This document shows positions 1 to 9,382 of a stretch of 64,000 nucleotides of DNA, one piece after another. Numbering within the stretch: position 1 is the stretch's first letter; the number at the start of each line of letters is the position of its first letter. Source of the stretch: Cyanobium sp. Tous-M-B4 (lineage in GTDB: Bacteria > Cyanobacteriota > Cyanobacteriia > PCC-6307 > Cyanobiaceae). The notes under the pieces are model-generated. The model had not been told where the DNA came from and ran no database searches. It was given only the letters and a program-made list of their open reading frames with translations. A program made the position numbers and the translations under genes. The stretch lies in NCBI RefSeq assembly GCF_024345395.1, contig NZ_JAGQBA010000002.1, positions 496,001 through 560,000 on the forward strand. The letters run 5' to 3'.

Positions 1-397
1 CCCAAATCGGAATTAATCCAGTTGGTTTGACCTGGCTCAGTCTTCTCGGCGCGCCGGAAGTCTCGCGAGACTCCAGCTCATCAGTTCTGCTGATTGGTTA
101 TCCCTTTCCCCATTTTTGGCGTCTTTTCCCCGGTTTATTAGGGTTTTTCCCCAGAACAGGGGCCTTTGAGCCAGTTCAGGCCTGCCTGTTGGGGAATAGC
201 GGCTTTTGTTCTCTCTGACCTTGACAGCACAGGCGGCGGCCGCCCTCGCAGGCTTTGCAAATTCTCGCTGCCCCTTGTGGAACCGCCGGCACAGGCAATC
301 TCAGTTGAGAACGGTGTGGTTTCGCCTTGGCTTTCAGGCTTTGACGGACATGGCAGCGATGTGGCCTACTGAGGCCTCCCCAAACTCTTATTTCGTA
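1..397. other. Left-edge region without a supported gene
   Basis: I see no convincing coding region here on either strand. Short open frames exist but lack recognisable protein character and overlap each other. The stretch presumably carries the promoter of the DUF2811 gene that follows. A frame continuous with that gene opens at 206, but its first 64 residues look like untranslated sequence. No repeat, RNA gene or terminator was recognised. Confidence 0.5.
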
Positions 398-667
398 ATG
401 ACAGCCGAGCGCAGTCACCTCCAGCGCTGTATGGAGCAGCCCAGCTGCGCAGAAGTTTTAGTGGAGGCTGAAGCCGGCAGCATCAGCCTGGAGGCGGAGG
501 TGCCAGAGGTGTTGTTCGATGGCATGCGTGAGTTCCTGCGCAGCCACCCCCAGTGGGATCAATACCGCTTGATCTCCTCAGCTCTTTCCAGCTTTCTTTT
601 TCAGCACGGCTGCGCCGATAAGGGAGTGAGCCAGCACTACCTCAACGGCCTGTTCCTGCGCCGCTGA
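398..667 (+). CDS. DUF2811 family small cyanobacterial protein
   Basis: An 89-residue protein whose C-terminal two thirds match the DUF2811 pattern: a short beta segment (SISLEAEVPEVL), then a helix around the motif FLRSHPQWDQ, then SALSSFLFQHG. The fold resembles small ribbon-helix-like or helical cyanobacterial proteins, but the family has no established function. The frame is open from 206. I chose the ATG at 398 because conservation appears to begin shortly after it; an ATG at 350 is also possible. It converges with the GMC oxidoreductase gene, and a hairpin terminator for that gene lies between them. Family assignment is from memory of the motif. Confidence 0.72.
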   Translation: MTAERSHLQRCMEQPSCAEVLVEAEAGSISLEAEVPEVLFDGMREFLRSHPQWDQYRLISSALSSFLFQHGCADKGVSQHYLNGLFLRR

Positions 668-693
668 ATTTTTTAAACCTGGTGGCAGTTATC

Positions 694-721
694 AAAAAAA
701 AGACGGAGGGGCCAACCTCCG
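694..721 (-). terminator. Intrinsic terminator of the GMC oxidoreductase gene
   Basis: Read on the minus strand, a 6-bp GC stem (cggagg/cctccg at 704-709 and 716-721) with a six-base loop is followed by eight T residues (694-701). It lies about 100 bases past the stop of the minus-strand oxidoreductase gene. Confidence 0.75.
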
Positions 722-820
722 CCTGGGTCTCCCTTGCCCGACCCTTTAGAGGTCGACTTTGCCATTGTGAGCAGGGTTGCTCAAGCCGGTTGTGGCGATA
801 GACACCGGATTGCAACCGGT

Positions 821-2467
821 TTATGGGGCTCCTTGGCGCAACCTGGCGGCAGCGGCTTCGCAAGCGCGCCAGGTGATGGCCATTTCAGTGAGGGTTGGGC
901 TCTGCCAGCCGGCCCGGGGCCAGCAGGCCCCATCGACTACCAGCACATTGGGGGCGCCCCAGCACTGGTTGAGGTGATTCACCACACCTGCCTCGGGTTG
1001 GCTTGCCATGCGGGCGCCGCCGAGTTCGTGGATGTAGTAGCCAGGTGGTGGCGCCTCGGGGCTTACCGCCAGGCTGGTGCGGATCCAGGGCTCCAGCAGC
1101 GGCAGCACAAATAGCTCTTCGATGGGCCTGATCTGCCCCCCACCAGCTGCCACCACCGCCTCCATGCGCCGGTGCATGTGGGCCACCAGGCGCTGCTCGT
1201 TTGCCCCCCAGCGGCAGTTGATGTGGGCGGTGGGTAGCCCCCAGGCATCGAGTTGTTCGCCGTTCAACGTCACCTGGTTGTCGGCGTTGGGTTGCACGTC
1301 GCCGTGACCGATTAGAAAGCCAACCGCCTCGCCACGGCGGCGCTGCAGCAGGGCGGGTGGATCAAAGCGCTGAAGGGCAGTCCAGAGGCCGTAGCCGCCA
1401 CAGAAATCAGCTTCGCTGCCAGCGTCAAGGTTGACCGTGTTGGGTATGAAGCAGCTACCGGCCCCTGAAAGTTCGCTGGGCCCATCCAGGGCCGGCACCC
1501 CGGGAATCGAAAAGAAGCGACTGCTGGAGATGTGGTCCATCAGATAACGACCGAGGCTGCCGGATGGATCGATTAGGCCGCCGCGTTGGTGGGCTTCGCT
1601 CGAGTGCAGCAGGATCCGCAGGGTCTCGATCGTTGAGGCGCAGAGCACCACCAAGGGCGCCTCAATGCGCTCGTGGGCTGCCGATTTGCCGTCTACCAGC
1701 ACCACTCCCCGGGCCCGGTCGCCGTCGAGCAGTAGATGGCTCACCACGGCGTTGCTGCGCACCTGGGTGCGCCCCGTTGCCAGGGCCCGTGCCAAGGTGC
1801 GCCCCTGGCTGGCGGAGCGGGGCCAGCCCGCACCTCGGTGCAGGTTGAAACCGCGCGAGTGGATCAGGGGCAGGCCGAGCTCGTCGCCGATGCGGCGCTG
1901 CAGGTGGCGCTCGCCCGGGGTGAAGGGCAAGGGCGCCTGGAAGTGGCCATCGGGCAGCTGGGGCAGGCCGTCGCAGGCGCCGTGCACCTCCAGCAACTGC
2001 TCAAGGCGGGTGTAATAGGGCGCTAGCTCGGTGCTGCCGATCGGCCAGCTTGCCCCCTGGCCATCGCGCTCAGCGGCACCGAATTCGTAGTCGGAAAGGC
2101 GCAGGGTGATGCCTCCCCAGGTGAGGCTTTTGCCCCCCACCTGCCGGCCCCGGCTCCACAAAAACGGGGCGTCGTCTGGGGTGGAGTAGGGATTGAGCCG
2201 CTCATCGACAAACAGCTGGGGATTGTGTTTCCAGAAGCCCGGATGGTGGCGCTGCAGGCGTTGCTGGCCGCTGGCGATGTGGGCCACACGTCGGGCCGTA
2301 TTCAGCGGTTCGCTGCCGAAGGCCTGGCGGGATGAGAGCTCAGGACCGGCCTCCAGCACAAGCACCCGCAACCCCGCCTCGGCCAGCACCATGGCAGCCA
2401 CACCGCCGGTAGCGCCGGAGCCCACCACGATGGCGTCGGGCTGGGTCACGCTGGCGGGGATGGCCAT
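821..2467 (-). CDS. GMC-family FAD-dependent oxidoreductase
   Basis: A 548-residue flavoprotein of the glucose-methanol-choline family. Such enzymes oxidise alcohols or sugars using FAD; the substrate here is unknown. The N-terminus carries the Rossmann dinucleotide motif GSGATGG near residues 17-23 followed by VLVLEAG, which binds the adenine part of FAD. Around residue 110 the segment GRQVGGKSLTWGG matches the family's second FAD signature. Near the C-terminus are YIHELGGARM and a PTLTEMAITWRA-type closing motif, where GMC enzymes place the FAD-binding and catalytic residues. No signal peptide is seen, so it is probably cytosolic. It is monocistronic, bounded by a terminator on each side. 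Gluconate dehydrogenase-like or cholesterol oxidase-like members share these motifs, so no finer name is justified. Confidence 0.85.
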   Translation of the reverse strand: MAIPASVTQPDAIVVGSGATGGVAAMVLAEAGLRVLVLEAGPELSSRQAFGSEPLNTARRVAHIASGQQRLQRHHPGFWKHNPQLFVDERLNPYSTPDDAPFLWSRGRQVGGKSLTWGGITLRLSDYEFGAAERDGQGASWPIGSTELAPYYTRLEQLLEVHGACDGLPQLPDGHFQAPLPFTPGERHLQRRIGDELGLPLIHSRGFNLHRGAGWPRSASQGRTLARALATGRTQVRSNAVVSHLLLDGDRARGVVLVDGKSAAHERIEAPLVVLCASTIETLRILLHSSEAHQRGGLIDPSGSLGRYLMDHISSSRFFSIPGVPALDGPSELSGAGSCFIPNTVNLDAGSEADFCGGYGLWTALQRFDPPALLQRRRGEAVGFLIGHGDVQPNADNQVTLNGEQLDAWGLPTAHINCRWGANEQRLVAHMHRRMEAVVAAGGGQIRPIEELFVLPLLEPWIRTSLAVSPEAPPPGYYIHELGGARMASQPEAGVVNHLNQCWGAPNVLVVDGACWPRAGWQSPTLTEMAITWRACEAAAARLRQGAP

Positions 2468-2514
2468 CTTCTGGGCGGTGATCGCTGGGGCAGCGCAGGT
2501 GAACGTTCAAACAA

Positions 2515-2546
2515 CAAAGCCCCGACAGGAGACTGCCGGGGCTTTG
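2515..2546 (-). terminator. Terminator downstream of tRNA-fMet
   Basis: A perfect 10-bp inverted repeat (caaagccccg at 2515-2524, cggggctttg at 2537-2546) with a 12-base loop, followed on the minus strand by a T-rich stretch (ttgtttg). It lies six bases past the encoded CCA end of the tRNA and upstream of the oxidoreductase start. Confidence 0.8.
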
Positions 2547-2551
2547 GGAAG

Positions 2552-2628
<77 letters not shown>

Positions 2629-2671
2629 TCGACCTCTTAACCATACCAGTCGAAGTGCCTAGTACTGCCGC

Positions 2672-3643
2672 TCAGTCGAAGCGCAGCTCGCCGATCACCT
2701 CCAGACGCAGATGGGGGGCTGGGATCAAGAAGCGGGTGCGCAGCTCTTCAAGCGCTATCGGCGTTAGCCAGTCGAGCTGCTCGAGCAGGTGCAGGGCTAC
2801 GGCTTGCTTGGCTCGGGCGGAGCCGTCTTCCACCTTGATCGCCACCCCCATGCCTTCACCGACGCGGCTGAGGCACTGGATGCCTTCAGCTCCTCCCTTG
2901 CTCACCACTTGACCGTGGCCGCCGCGCATCAGTTCGGTGTCAAAGCGCCCCTCGCCGGCCACTAGTTCGGGGTGGGCCAACATCGCCCGGCTGAGGCGCT
3001 CCAGATCTGCCTGGCTGCCGGCGCCCAGGTGGGCGTAGAGCAGGGCCATCTGGGCCAGTTGCAGCTGCAGGGTGGGGGCGCCGCAGTCGTCACGGGCGGT
3101 GAGCAGCTCGGCGGCTGGCAGGGCGAGCAAATCGCCCACGCGCTTGAGCACCTCCTGCTGCAGAGGATGCTCTTTTTGTAGGTAGCTCTCGGTACTCCAG
3201 TTCAGTTGCCGGCAGGTGGCCAGGAAGGCGGCGTGCTTGCCGGAACAGTTGTGCTCAAGGGGGCTTTTGCCGCAGTCGGGCACGGGGCATTGCAGCTGCT
3301 CGGCCTCGATTTCAGCGCCCCAAAGCAGCTTGAAGGCCTCGCGGGCGTGCATGGCCGTGCCGGTGTGGCTGGCGCAGGCGATCGCCAGGCCCCGCTCGCC
3401 GCAGTTGCAGTGGTCGGCGGCGCCACTGCTCACAAAAACCGTGGCCTGAAAGGGCTTTAGGGCAGAGCGCACAAAGCTCAGCTGCTGGGGATCTCCTGCC
3501 CGCATCAATACGCGGCCGCGGCCGTCGCAAACCACCGCGTGCACCCGGTGGCGCGATTCAACGATGCCGTTGCGCAGCAGCCGCACCTCTAGGGGAGGGA
3601 CGCCCCCGCGGGCGGTGCCACCGAAACTGGAGGACAGGGTCAC
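2672..3643 (-). CDS. Asparaginase II family amidohydrolase
   Basis: A 323-residue cytosolic protein of the asparaginase II family (COG4448, Rhizobium etli AnsA/ReAV type), predicted to hydrolyse L-asparagine to aspartate and ammonia. Visible family motifs are SALKP (a Ser-x-x-Lys pair), ASHTGT, CPVPDCGKSPLEHNCSGKHA, DDCGAP and GQVVSKGGAEG. In the structurally studied relative, such Ser-Lys pairs are catalytic and Cys/Lys residues of CSGKH and DDCG form a metal site; I infer the same here from motif match only. It starts with GTG at 3643, 19 bases after the CGLD27 gene, so it is probably cotranscribed with the rsfS cluster. It is not related to the type I/II EcA enzymes or to plant isoaspartyl peptidases. 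Confidence 0.85.
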   Translation of the reverse strand: MTLSSSFGGTARGGVPPLEVRLLRNGIVESRHRVHAVVCDGRGRVLMRAGDPQQLSFVRSALKPFQATVFVSSGAADHCNCGERGLAIACASHTGTAMHAREAFKLLWGAEIEAEQLQCPVPDCGKSPLEHNCSGKHAAFLATCRQLNWSTESYLQKEHPLQQEVLKRVGDLLALPAAELLTARDDCGAPTLQLQLAQMALLYAHLGAGSQADLERLSRAMLAHPELVAGEGRFDTELMRGGHGQVVSKGGAEGIQCLSRVGEGMGVAIKVEDGSARAKQAVALHLLEQLDWLTPIALEELRTRFLIPAPHLRLEVIGELRFD

Positions 3644-3662
3644 TAGAGCCCAGGAGCTGGTC

Positions 3663-4145
3663 TCAAAGAGCCTGACAGAGGCTGGCCCCCACCAGGGCCA
3701 GGATTACCGCCAGGGCTGCACCCTGCTGCAGCCGCCGCAGCACCGGTTGCACCTGGTGCTGGGCCACCAGCAGGTCCTGCTGGCGCCAGGCCAGGGGCTT
3801 TTCCCACACCTGTCCGTCGTACCAGCCTGATTCCTCGTATTCGACCCGCTCGGAGATCAGGCGGCGGTGCACGTAGTTCCAACCGAGCCACTGGCGCACG
3901 AGCAGCAGCATCGGCAGCGCCACTGCAGCCACCATGCCCGCCAGCACCAGCTGGGCAGGGTGGTGGCGCAACACCCAGCTGCCACTGGCCACCAATGTGG
4001 AGAGGGGCAGCAGCAACAGCCAGCTGGTGGCTAAGGGGCGCAACAGACCTGGCAGGTCGTGGGACGGCCAAACGAAAAACCAGGAGGCCAGCAACTGCTC
4101 GTATTCCTGCAGGGGCCGTTGCTCGGGCGGCACCGGGCACGGCAT
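3663..4145 (-). CDS. CGLD27 family (DUF1230) membrane protein
   Basis: A 160-residue protein of the green-lineage CGLD27/DUF1230 family found in cyanobacteria and plastids. The N-terminal PVPPEQRPLQEYEQL motif is typical of the family, followed by two hydrophobic segments (about residues 42-62 and 69-90) and a conserved middle region RLISERVEYEESGWYDGQVW. A last hydrophobic helix closes the protein. Plant members have been linked to photosynthesis under iron limitation, but the molecular role is unknown. It begins five bases after rsfS ends, so it belongs to the DUF3318-rsfS run. Confidence 0.82.
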   Translation of the reverse strand: MPCPVPPEQRPLQEYEQLLASWFFVWPSHDLPGLLRPLATSWLLLLPLSTLVASGSWVLRHHPAQLVLAGMVAAVALPMLLLVRQWLGWNYVHRRLISERVEYEESGWYDGQVWEKPLAWRQQDLLVAQHQVQPVLRRLQQGAALAVILALVGASLCQAL

Positions 4146-4150
4146 GGCGT

Positions 4151-4561
4151 TCAGGGAGAAACTGCTGGGGTTGAGCTTACGAAGCGCACCTGTTCACCGT
4201 GGCCCCAGAAGGATTCGAGGTCGTAGTAGGTGCGCTCGCTGGGGGTGAGCACGTGCACGATCACTTCGCCGTAATCGAGCAGCATCCAGCGGCCCTCCTT
4301 CTGGCCTTCGCGCCGTAGGGGTAGGCGGCCGGTGGTCTCCTCGATCTGATCCTCAGCCGAGCGGGCGATGGCCCGCACCTGCACGTCGGAGAGGCCGCTG
4401 CAGATCACAAACCAATCGGCCAACGACGAAACCTCGTCAACGCGAATCAGACGAATGTCCACGGCCTTGCGGTCGTCACAGGCTTCTGCCGCCAGCTTGG
4501 CCAGCTGCTCGCTGTCGAGCTCCTGGTGGGTCGTGGACCTGCCAGCGGGGGAATCAGCCAT
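4151..4561 (-). CDS. rsfS: Ribosomal silencing factor RsfS
   Basis: A 136-residue member of the RsfS/Iojap/DUF143 family, which binds ribosomal protein L14 (uL14) and blocks joining of 30S and 50S subunits in starvation or stationary phase. The nucleotidyltransferase-like core is intact: KAVDIRLIRVDEVSSLADWFVI, then CSGLSDVQVRAIA, then WMLLDYGEVIVHVL and RTYYDLESFWG. I chose the ATG at 4561 rather than an upstream in-frame start because the extra residues would lie inside the DUF3318 gene and lack family character. It overlaps the end of that gene by 8 bases, which suggests translational coupling. Confidence 0.92.
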   Translation of the reverse strand: MADSPAGRSTTHQELDSEQLAKLAAEACDDRKAVDIRLIRVDEVSSLADWFVICSGLSDVQVRAIARSAEDQIEETTGRLPLRREGQKEGRWMLLDYGEVIVHVLTPSERTYYDLESFWGHGEQVRFVSSTPAVSP

Positions 4562-5189
4562 AGACGTTCTCACTGGTGACGGATTGACGCGAGCCCTGTT
4601 GCTGGGCCATTTCAGCCCGGGCCTTGCCGGCACTCTTGCGCAGTGCCTCGAGCCGGTCTTCGTAGAAGGCGCGCTTCTTTTTCTTGCGGGTCTGCTCCAC
4701 CAGCTCCTTGAGGGCGCCGCCCAGGCTCTTGTAGGCATTGGGCAGGGTGTAACCGAAGCGGGTGGCTAGGTCGATGGCCCGCTCATCGGCGGCGATGGCG
4801 TCCTGCAGTCGCTTTTCGGAGTTGTTTTTGAGGTAAAGGCGGTAGCCGGCAAAGCCGGATAGGCCCAGGGCCATTACCAGTAGGAGGCCGTCCTGCACCC
4901 ACAGCTCACCGATGGCTCCACCCAGGCCGATCGCCAGGGCCGCCATCTCCCAACCGTCGCGGGGCACCGCATCGTTCTGGACGCGGCCCACCTCGTGCCA
5001 AAACAGCAGATTGCGATGATCGATTGCCAGCCCATCCCAGCTTTCCAGGTCGACCTGAATTTCGACTTCATCGCGGCCGATCTCCTCGATGGTGATCAGG
5101 GGCGGTTCCACCGAGGCGGCCGCTTCGACAAATACCCAGCTCTGCAATTCAGGGGGCAGCAGCCCTTTCAGGCGCTGGAGCTCACTCAT
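4554..5189 (-). CDS. DUF3318 family membrane protein
   Basis: A 211-residue cyanobacterial protein of the DUF3318 type. The N-terminal half contains a conserved LLFWHEVGRVQ motif, the middle has one or two hydrophobic segments (about residues 80-115), and the C-terminal part is basic and predicted coiled or helical (EQTRKKKKRAFYEDRLEAL). Function is unknown. HEVGR-type sequences recall zinc peptidases, but the rest of a HExxH site is absent, so I do not call it an enzyme. It is the first gene of the run leading to rsfS and is divergent from carB, 97 bases away. Confidence 0.75.
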   Translation of the reverse strand: MSELQRLKGLLPPELQSWVFVEAAASVEPPLITIEEIGRDEVEIQVDLESWDGLAIDHRNLLFWHEVGRVQNDAVPRDGWEMAALAIGLGGAIGELWVQDGLLLVMALGLSGFAGYRLYLKNNSEKRLQDAIAADERAIDLATRFGYTLPNAYKSLGGALKELVEQTRKKKKRAFYEDRLEALRKSAGKARAEMAQQQGSRQSVTSENVYG

Positions 5190-5286
5190 CTAGGGCTTCC
5201 GCGTTATCGATCAGGTTAGCGATTCCAGCCGCAGCTGCTGCCAGGGGGGCGTGAGAGGCTAGGCAGGTTTGGCTTGCCCACCCCCT

Positions 5287-8200
5287 ATGCCCCGCCGCAC
5301 GGACCTAAGGCGCATCCTGCTGCTGGGCTCGGGACCGATCGTGATCGGCCAGGCCTGTGAATTCGATTATTCCGGCACCCAGGCTTGCAAAGCGCTGCGG
5401 GCGGAAGGCTTTGAGGTGGTGTTGGTGAATTCCAACCCGGCCTCGATCATGACCGATCCGGACATGGCGGATCGCACCTACATCGAGCCCCTTACGCCCG
5501 AGGTGGTGGCCCGGGTGATTGAGATCGAGCAGCCCGATGCCCTTCTGCCCACGATGGGCGGCCAGACCGCTCTCAATCTGGCGGTAGCCCTGGCTGAAAA
5601 CGGCACCCTGGAAAAGCACGGGGTGGAGCTGATCGGCGCCAACCTGCAGGCGATCCGCAAGGCGGAAGACCGGCTGCTCTTTAAGGAGGCGATGGAGCGG
5701 ATCGGCGTGGCGGTGTGTCCCTCCGGCATCGCCAACACCCTGGAGGAGGCCGAGCGGGTGGGCGAGGTCATTGGCAGCTACCCCCGCATCATCCGGCCGG
5801 CCTTCACCCTCGGTGGCAGCGGCGGTGGCATCGCCTACAACCCCGAGGAGTTCCGCGCCTTCTGCAAAAGCGGCCTAGAGGCCAGCCCCGTCTCCCAGAT
5901 CCTGGTGGAGCAGTCGCTGCTGGGCTGGAAGGAATTCGAGCTGGAGGTGATGCGCGACAGCGCCGACAACGTGGTGATCGTTTGCAGCATCGAAAACCTC
6001 GATCCGATGGGGGTACATACCGGTGATTCGATCACCGTTGCACCGGCCCAAACCCTCACCGACCGCGAATACCAGCGGCTGCGCGACCAGTCGATCGCGA
6101 TCATTCGCGAGATCGGCGTCGACACCGGCGGCAGCAATATTCAATTTGCGATCAACCCCGCCAACGGCGATGTGGTGGTGATCGAGATGAACCCGCGCGT
6201 ATCGCGCAGCTCGGCGCTGGCTTCGAAGGCCACAGGCTTTCCAATCGCCAAGATCGCCGCCCGCCTGGCGGTGGGCTACACCCTCGACGAAATCGTCAAC
6301 GACATCACCGGTGCCACCCCGGCCTGCTTCGAGCCCACGATTGATTACGTGGTCACGAAGATTCCCCGCTTCGCCTTTGAGAAGTTCCGCGGCAGCCCCG
6401 CATTGCTCACAACTTCAATGAAGTCGGTGGGCGAGGCGATGGCTATCGGTCGCTGCTTCGAGGAGTCGTTCCAAAAGGCGTTGCGCTCCTTAGAAACGGG
6501 CCACGCCGGCTGGGGTTGCGACCGCCCCGATGCCGCAAGTGACCCCACGCTTGCCCCCGATCCCACCGTCCTGGAGCGGGCCCTGCGCACCGCCACGCCT
6601 GAGCGCATTTTTGCCGTGCGCGAGGCGATGCTCGCCGCCCGCAGCGACGACGAGATCCACCAGCTCAGCGCCATCGATCCCTGGTTTTTGGCCAAGCTGC
6701 GCTGCATCCTCGATGCTGAGCAGCGGCTGCTGCGGGGCCGGCAGCTGGAGCAACTCGATGCCGCCGCCCTGCTGGAGCTCAAACAGCTGGGGTTCTCCGA
6801 TCGCCAGATCGCCTGGGCTACTGGTAGCGATGAACTCACGGTGCGGCGCCACCGTCAGGGGTTGGGCATCAATGCCGTGTTCAAAACCGTCGACACCTGT
6901 GCGGCGGAGTTTGCCTCCAGCACCCCGTATCACTACTCCACCTATGAGCGGCCGCTGGAGCGGCTCAACGCCGCCGGTGCGCTCGAGATCGTGCCGCCGG
7001 AAAATGAGGTGCAGCCGGAGAGCCGTCGCAAGGTGATGATCCTGGGTGGTGGGCCAAACCGCATCGGTCAGGGCATCGAATTCGACTATTGCTGCGTGCA
7101 CGCCTCCTTCGCCCTGCAGGCGGAAGGCTTCGCCACCGTGATGGTGAATAGCAACCCGGAGACGGTGTCAACCGATTACGACACCAGTGATCGGTTGTAT
7201 TTCGAGCCGCTCACCCTCGAAGACGTGCTCAACGTGATTGAGGTGGAGCATCCCGAGGGGGTGATCGTGCAGTTCGGTGGCCAAACGCCGCTGAAGCTGG
7301 CGATGCCGCTGCTGCGCTGGCTGGCCTCTCCCGAGGGCCTGGCCACCGGCAGTCGCATCTGGGGCACCTCACCGGAATCAATCGATTCGGCTGAAGACCG
7401 GGAGCAGTTCGAGGCGATCCTGCGCCGGCTGGACATCCGCCAGCCCCGCAACGGCCTGGCCCGCAGTGAGGCTGAGGCTCGGGCCATCGCCGCGCGCGTT
7501 GGCTATCCGGTGGTTGTGCGCCCCAGCTACGTGCTGGGCGGGCGCGCCATGGAGGTCGTCTACGACGAAGCCGAGCTCAACCGTTACATGGTGGAAGCGG
7601 TACAGGTGGAGCCCGACCACCCAGTGCTGATCGACCAATACCTCGATAACGCCATTGAAGTGGATGTGGATGCCCTTTGCGATCGAGATGGGGTGGTGCT
7701 GATTGGCGGTGTGATGGAGCACATCGAACCGGCCGGCATTCATTCGGGCGATTCGGCCTGCTGGCTGCCGTCGGTGAGCCTTAGCGAGGCGGCTCTCGCC
7801 ACGATCCGCGCCTGGAGCCGGGACCTGGCGCTGGCCCTGGGGGTGCGCGGCCTGATCAACCTGCAGTTTGCGGTGCAAATCGACCCTGAGCAGGGCGAGC
7901 GGGTTTTCATCATCGAGGCAAATCCCCGGGCTTCCCGCACCGTGCCCTTCGTGGCTAAGGCCACCGGCGTGCCCCTGGCCAAGGTGGCCAGCCAGCTGAT
8001 GGCCGGCCGCACCCTGGCGGAGCTGGGGCTCACGGCCGAACCCATCCCGCCCCTGCAAACGGTGAAGGAGGCGGTGCTGCCGTTCAAGCGCTTTCCGGGT
8101 TCCGACACCCTGCTGGGTCCGGAGATGCGCAGCACCGGTGAGGTGATGGGCATCGCCTCCACCGCCGGCATGGCCTATGCCAAGGCCGAACTGGCCGCCA

Positions 8201-8625
8201 ATGAGGCTCTGCCCACCAAGGGCACGGTGTTTCTCTCCACCCACGACCGCGACAAGCCGGCCCTGCTGCCCGTGGCTGAGCGGCTGGTGGGGCTGGGCTT
8301 TGCCCTGATCGCCACCGGTGGCACCGCCGAGGCCCTTAGAGCCGCTGGCCTGCAGGTGGAATCAATCCTCAAGGTGCATGAGGGCCGACCCAACATTGAA
8401 GACGCGATCCGCTCGGCCCGCATTCAGCTGATCATCAACACCCCGATCGGCCGCCAGGCTGCCCACGACGACAAATATCTGCGCCGGGCGGCCCTCGACT
8501 ACGCCGTGCCGACGGTGACAACCCTGGCCGGGGCCCGGGCGGCGGTGGAGGCGATCACAGCGCTGCAGCAGCAGACCATCGAGGTGAATGCCCTGCAGGA
8601 CATCCACCCCGGACTCACTCGTTAG
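5287..8625 (+). CDS. carB: Carbamoyl-phosphate synthase large subunit
   Basis: A 1112-residue CarB, the usual length for the family. It makes carbamoyl phosphate from bicarbonate, ATP and glutamine-derived ammonia (from CarA, not in this window) for arginine and pyrimidine synthesis. Two homologous halves are visible: the first ATP-grasp unit begins [13 protein letters not shown] and the second [14 protein letters not shown] near residue 580. Each contains the biotin-carboxylase-like ATP-grasp motifs ([22 protein letters not shown]) and metal-binding EMNPR/EANPR. The C-terminal methylglyoxal synthase-like allosteric domain starts near residue 975 ([12 protein letters not shown]) and contains a TGGTAEALR loop. 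The ATG at 5287 places the conserved MPRR start correctly; a TTG at 5269 is less likely. Confidence 0.97.
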   Translation: MPRRTDLRRILLLGSGPIVIGQACEFDYSGTQACKALRAEGFEVVLVNSNPASIMTDPDMADRTYIEPLTPEVVARVIEIEQPDALLPTMGGQTALNLAVALAENGTLEKHGVELIGANLQAIRKAEDRLLFKEAMERIGVAVCPSGIANTLEEAERVGEVIGSYPRIIRPAFTLGGSGGGIAYNPEEFRAFCKSGLEASPVSQILVEQSLLGWKEFELEVMRDSADNVVIVCSIENLDPMGVHTGDSITVAPAQTLTDREYQRLRDQSIAIIREIGVDTGGSNIQFAINPANGDVVVIEMNPRVSRSSALASKATGFPIAKIAARLAVGYTLDEIVNDITGATPACFEPTIDYVVTKIPRFAFEKFRGSPALLTTSMKSVGEAMAIGRCFEESFQKALRSLETGHAGWGCDRPDAASDPTLAPDPTVLERALRTATPERIFAVREAMLAARSDDEIHQLSAIDPWFLAKLRCILDAEQRLLRGRQLEQLDAAALLELKQLGFSDRQIAWATGSDELTVRRHRQGLGINAVFKTVDTCAAEFASSTPYHYSTYERPLERLNAAGALEIVPPENEVQPESRRKVMILGGGPNRIGQGIEFDYCCVHASFALQAEGFATVMVNSNPETVSTDYDTSDRLYFEPLTLEDVLNVIEVEHPEGVIVQFGGQTPLKLAMPLLRWLASPEGLATGSRIWGTSPESIDSAEDREQFEAILRRLDIRQPRNGLARSEAEARAIAARVGYPVVVRPSYVLGGRAMEVVYDEAELNRYMVEAVQVEPDHPVLIDQYLDNAIEVDVDALCDRDGVVLIGGVMEHIEPAGIHSGDSACWLPSVSLSEAALATIRAWSRDLALALGVRGLINLQFAVQIDPEQGERVFIIEANPRASRTVPFVAKATGVPLAKVASQLMAGRTLAELGLTAEPIPPLQTVKEAVLPFKRFPGSDTLLGPEMRSTGEVMGIASTAGMAYAKAELAANEALPTKGTVFLSTHDRDKPALLPVAERLVGLGFALIATGGTAEALRAAGLQVESILKVHEGRPNIEDAIRSARIQLIINTPIGRQAAHDDKYLRRAALDYAVPTVTTLAGARAAVEAITALQQQTIEVNALQDIHPGLTR

Positions 8626-8651
8626 GGTTAGGGGGCCAGATAGATCCCGCC

Positions 8652-9350
8652 TTGACAGCCAGCACCCAAGTCAGCAACCAGATCACCTCAGGCAGCGACT
8701 GCACGGCGGCTTTCCGGGCCGCCTATGAAAATCGCTACACCTGGGAGCCGGATTTCGGTGGCTATCAGGGCCGCTGCATCTGGGAGCAACCCGGTGATGC
8801 GGCTCAAGAAGGTAGGCGTGTCGAGGGCAGCTTCGTGGTGGGCGCCGACCTCAAGGCCACGGTGACTGGCGTCGCTGATGAGGAGATTCACAAGGCCCTG
8901 GCCTCCCAACTGTGGGAGGTGGCGATCCACCGGGTGCGGCGCAGCTTTGAGCAAACCCACGGAGCTAACACCTTCAGCGCCGGCGACACCGACCCAGTGG
9001 GCACTGAAGTGATCGTGGGCGGCAAAAACGAAGGTGATCGCTATCGCATCAAGGGTGATGTGGTGACGATGGTGCATCGCCACATCCACGGCACCGTGGT
9101 GACGATCTTCACCGAGAGCACAACAGACACCGGCAGCGGCTACTTGAGCCGTAGTTACACCAGCCAGTACGCCGATCCGGCAACCGGCGCAGCTAAAGGG
9201 GGTATCAGCCGTTTCACCGACACCTTTGTGCCGCTTACCGAGGCTGGCCCCTGGGTGCTGAGCGAGCGGGTGGTTGAGACCGCTGCTCATGGCGACACGC
9301 CGGCCGGCCACCAGGTGTTTCGTTTCGAGGATCTTGCCCCCTTGGCTTAA
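8652..9350 (+). CDS. DUF3386 family cyanobacterial protein
   Basis: A 232-residue soluble protein that I assign to DUF3386 from the opening FRAAYENRYTWEPDFGGYQG and the later YRIKGDVVTMVHRHIHGTVV. It looks beta-rich with alternating polar strands, and no signal peptide or membrane segment is seen. Function is unknown in the family. The start appears to be TTG at 8652, as no ATG or GTG lies suitably early. It follows carB by 26 bases and precedes the ABC importer by 32, so cotranscription is possible but no functional link is evident. Confidence 0.7.
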   Translation: MTASTQVSNQITSGSDCTAAFRAAYENRYTWEPDFGGYQGRCIWEQPGDAAQEGRRVEGSFVVGADLKATVTGVADEEIHKALASQLWEVAIHRVRRSFEQTHGANTFSAGDTDPVGTEVIVGGKNEGDRYRIKGDVVTMVHRHIHGTVVTIFTESTTDTGSGYLSRSYTSQYADPATGAAKGGISRFTDTFVPLTEAGPWVLSERVVETAAHGDTPAGHQVFRFEDLAPLA

Positions 9351-9382
9351 GCCAAGAGGCCGCTGCTAGGCACAATGCAGCC

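Noticed and set aside
206-397. Long N-terminal extension of the DUF2811 gene
   Set aside because: The extra residues have no conservation or signal-peptide character; a downstream ATG is preferred.
821-2467. Fragmented plus-strand genes over the oxidoreductase
   Set aside because: High GC creates open frames on the other strand; they are Arg/Pro/Ser-rich and unlike proteins.
9341-9356. Palindrome cttggcttaagccaag at the DUF3386 stop
   Set aside because: Perfect 16-base palindrome but no loop or T-run; probably chance or a weak bidirectional element.
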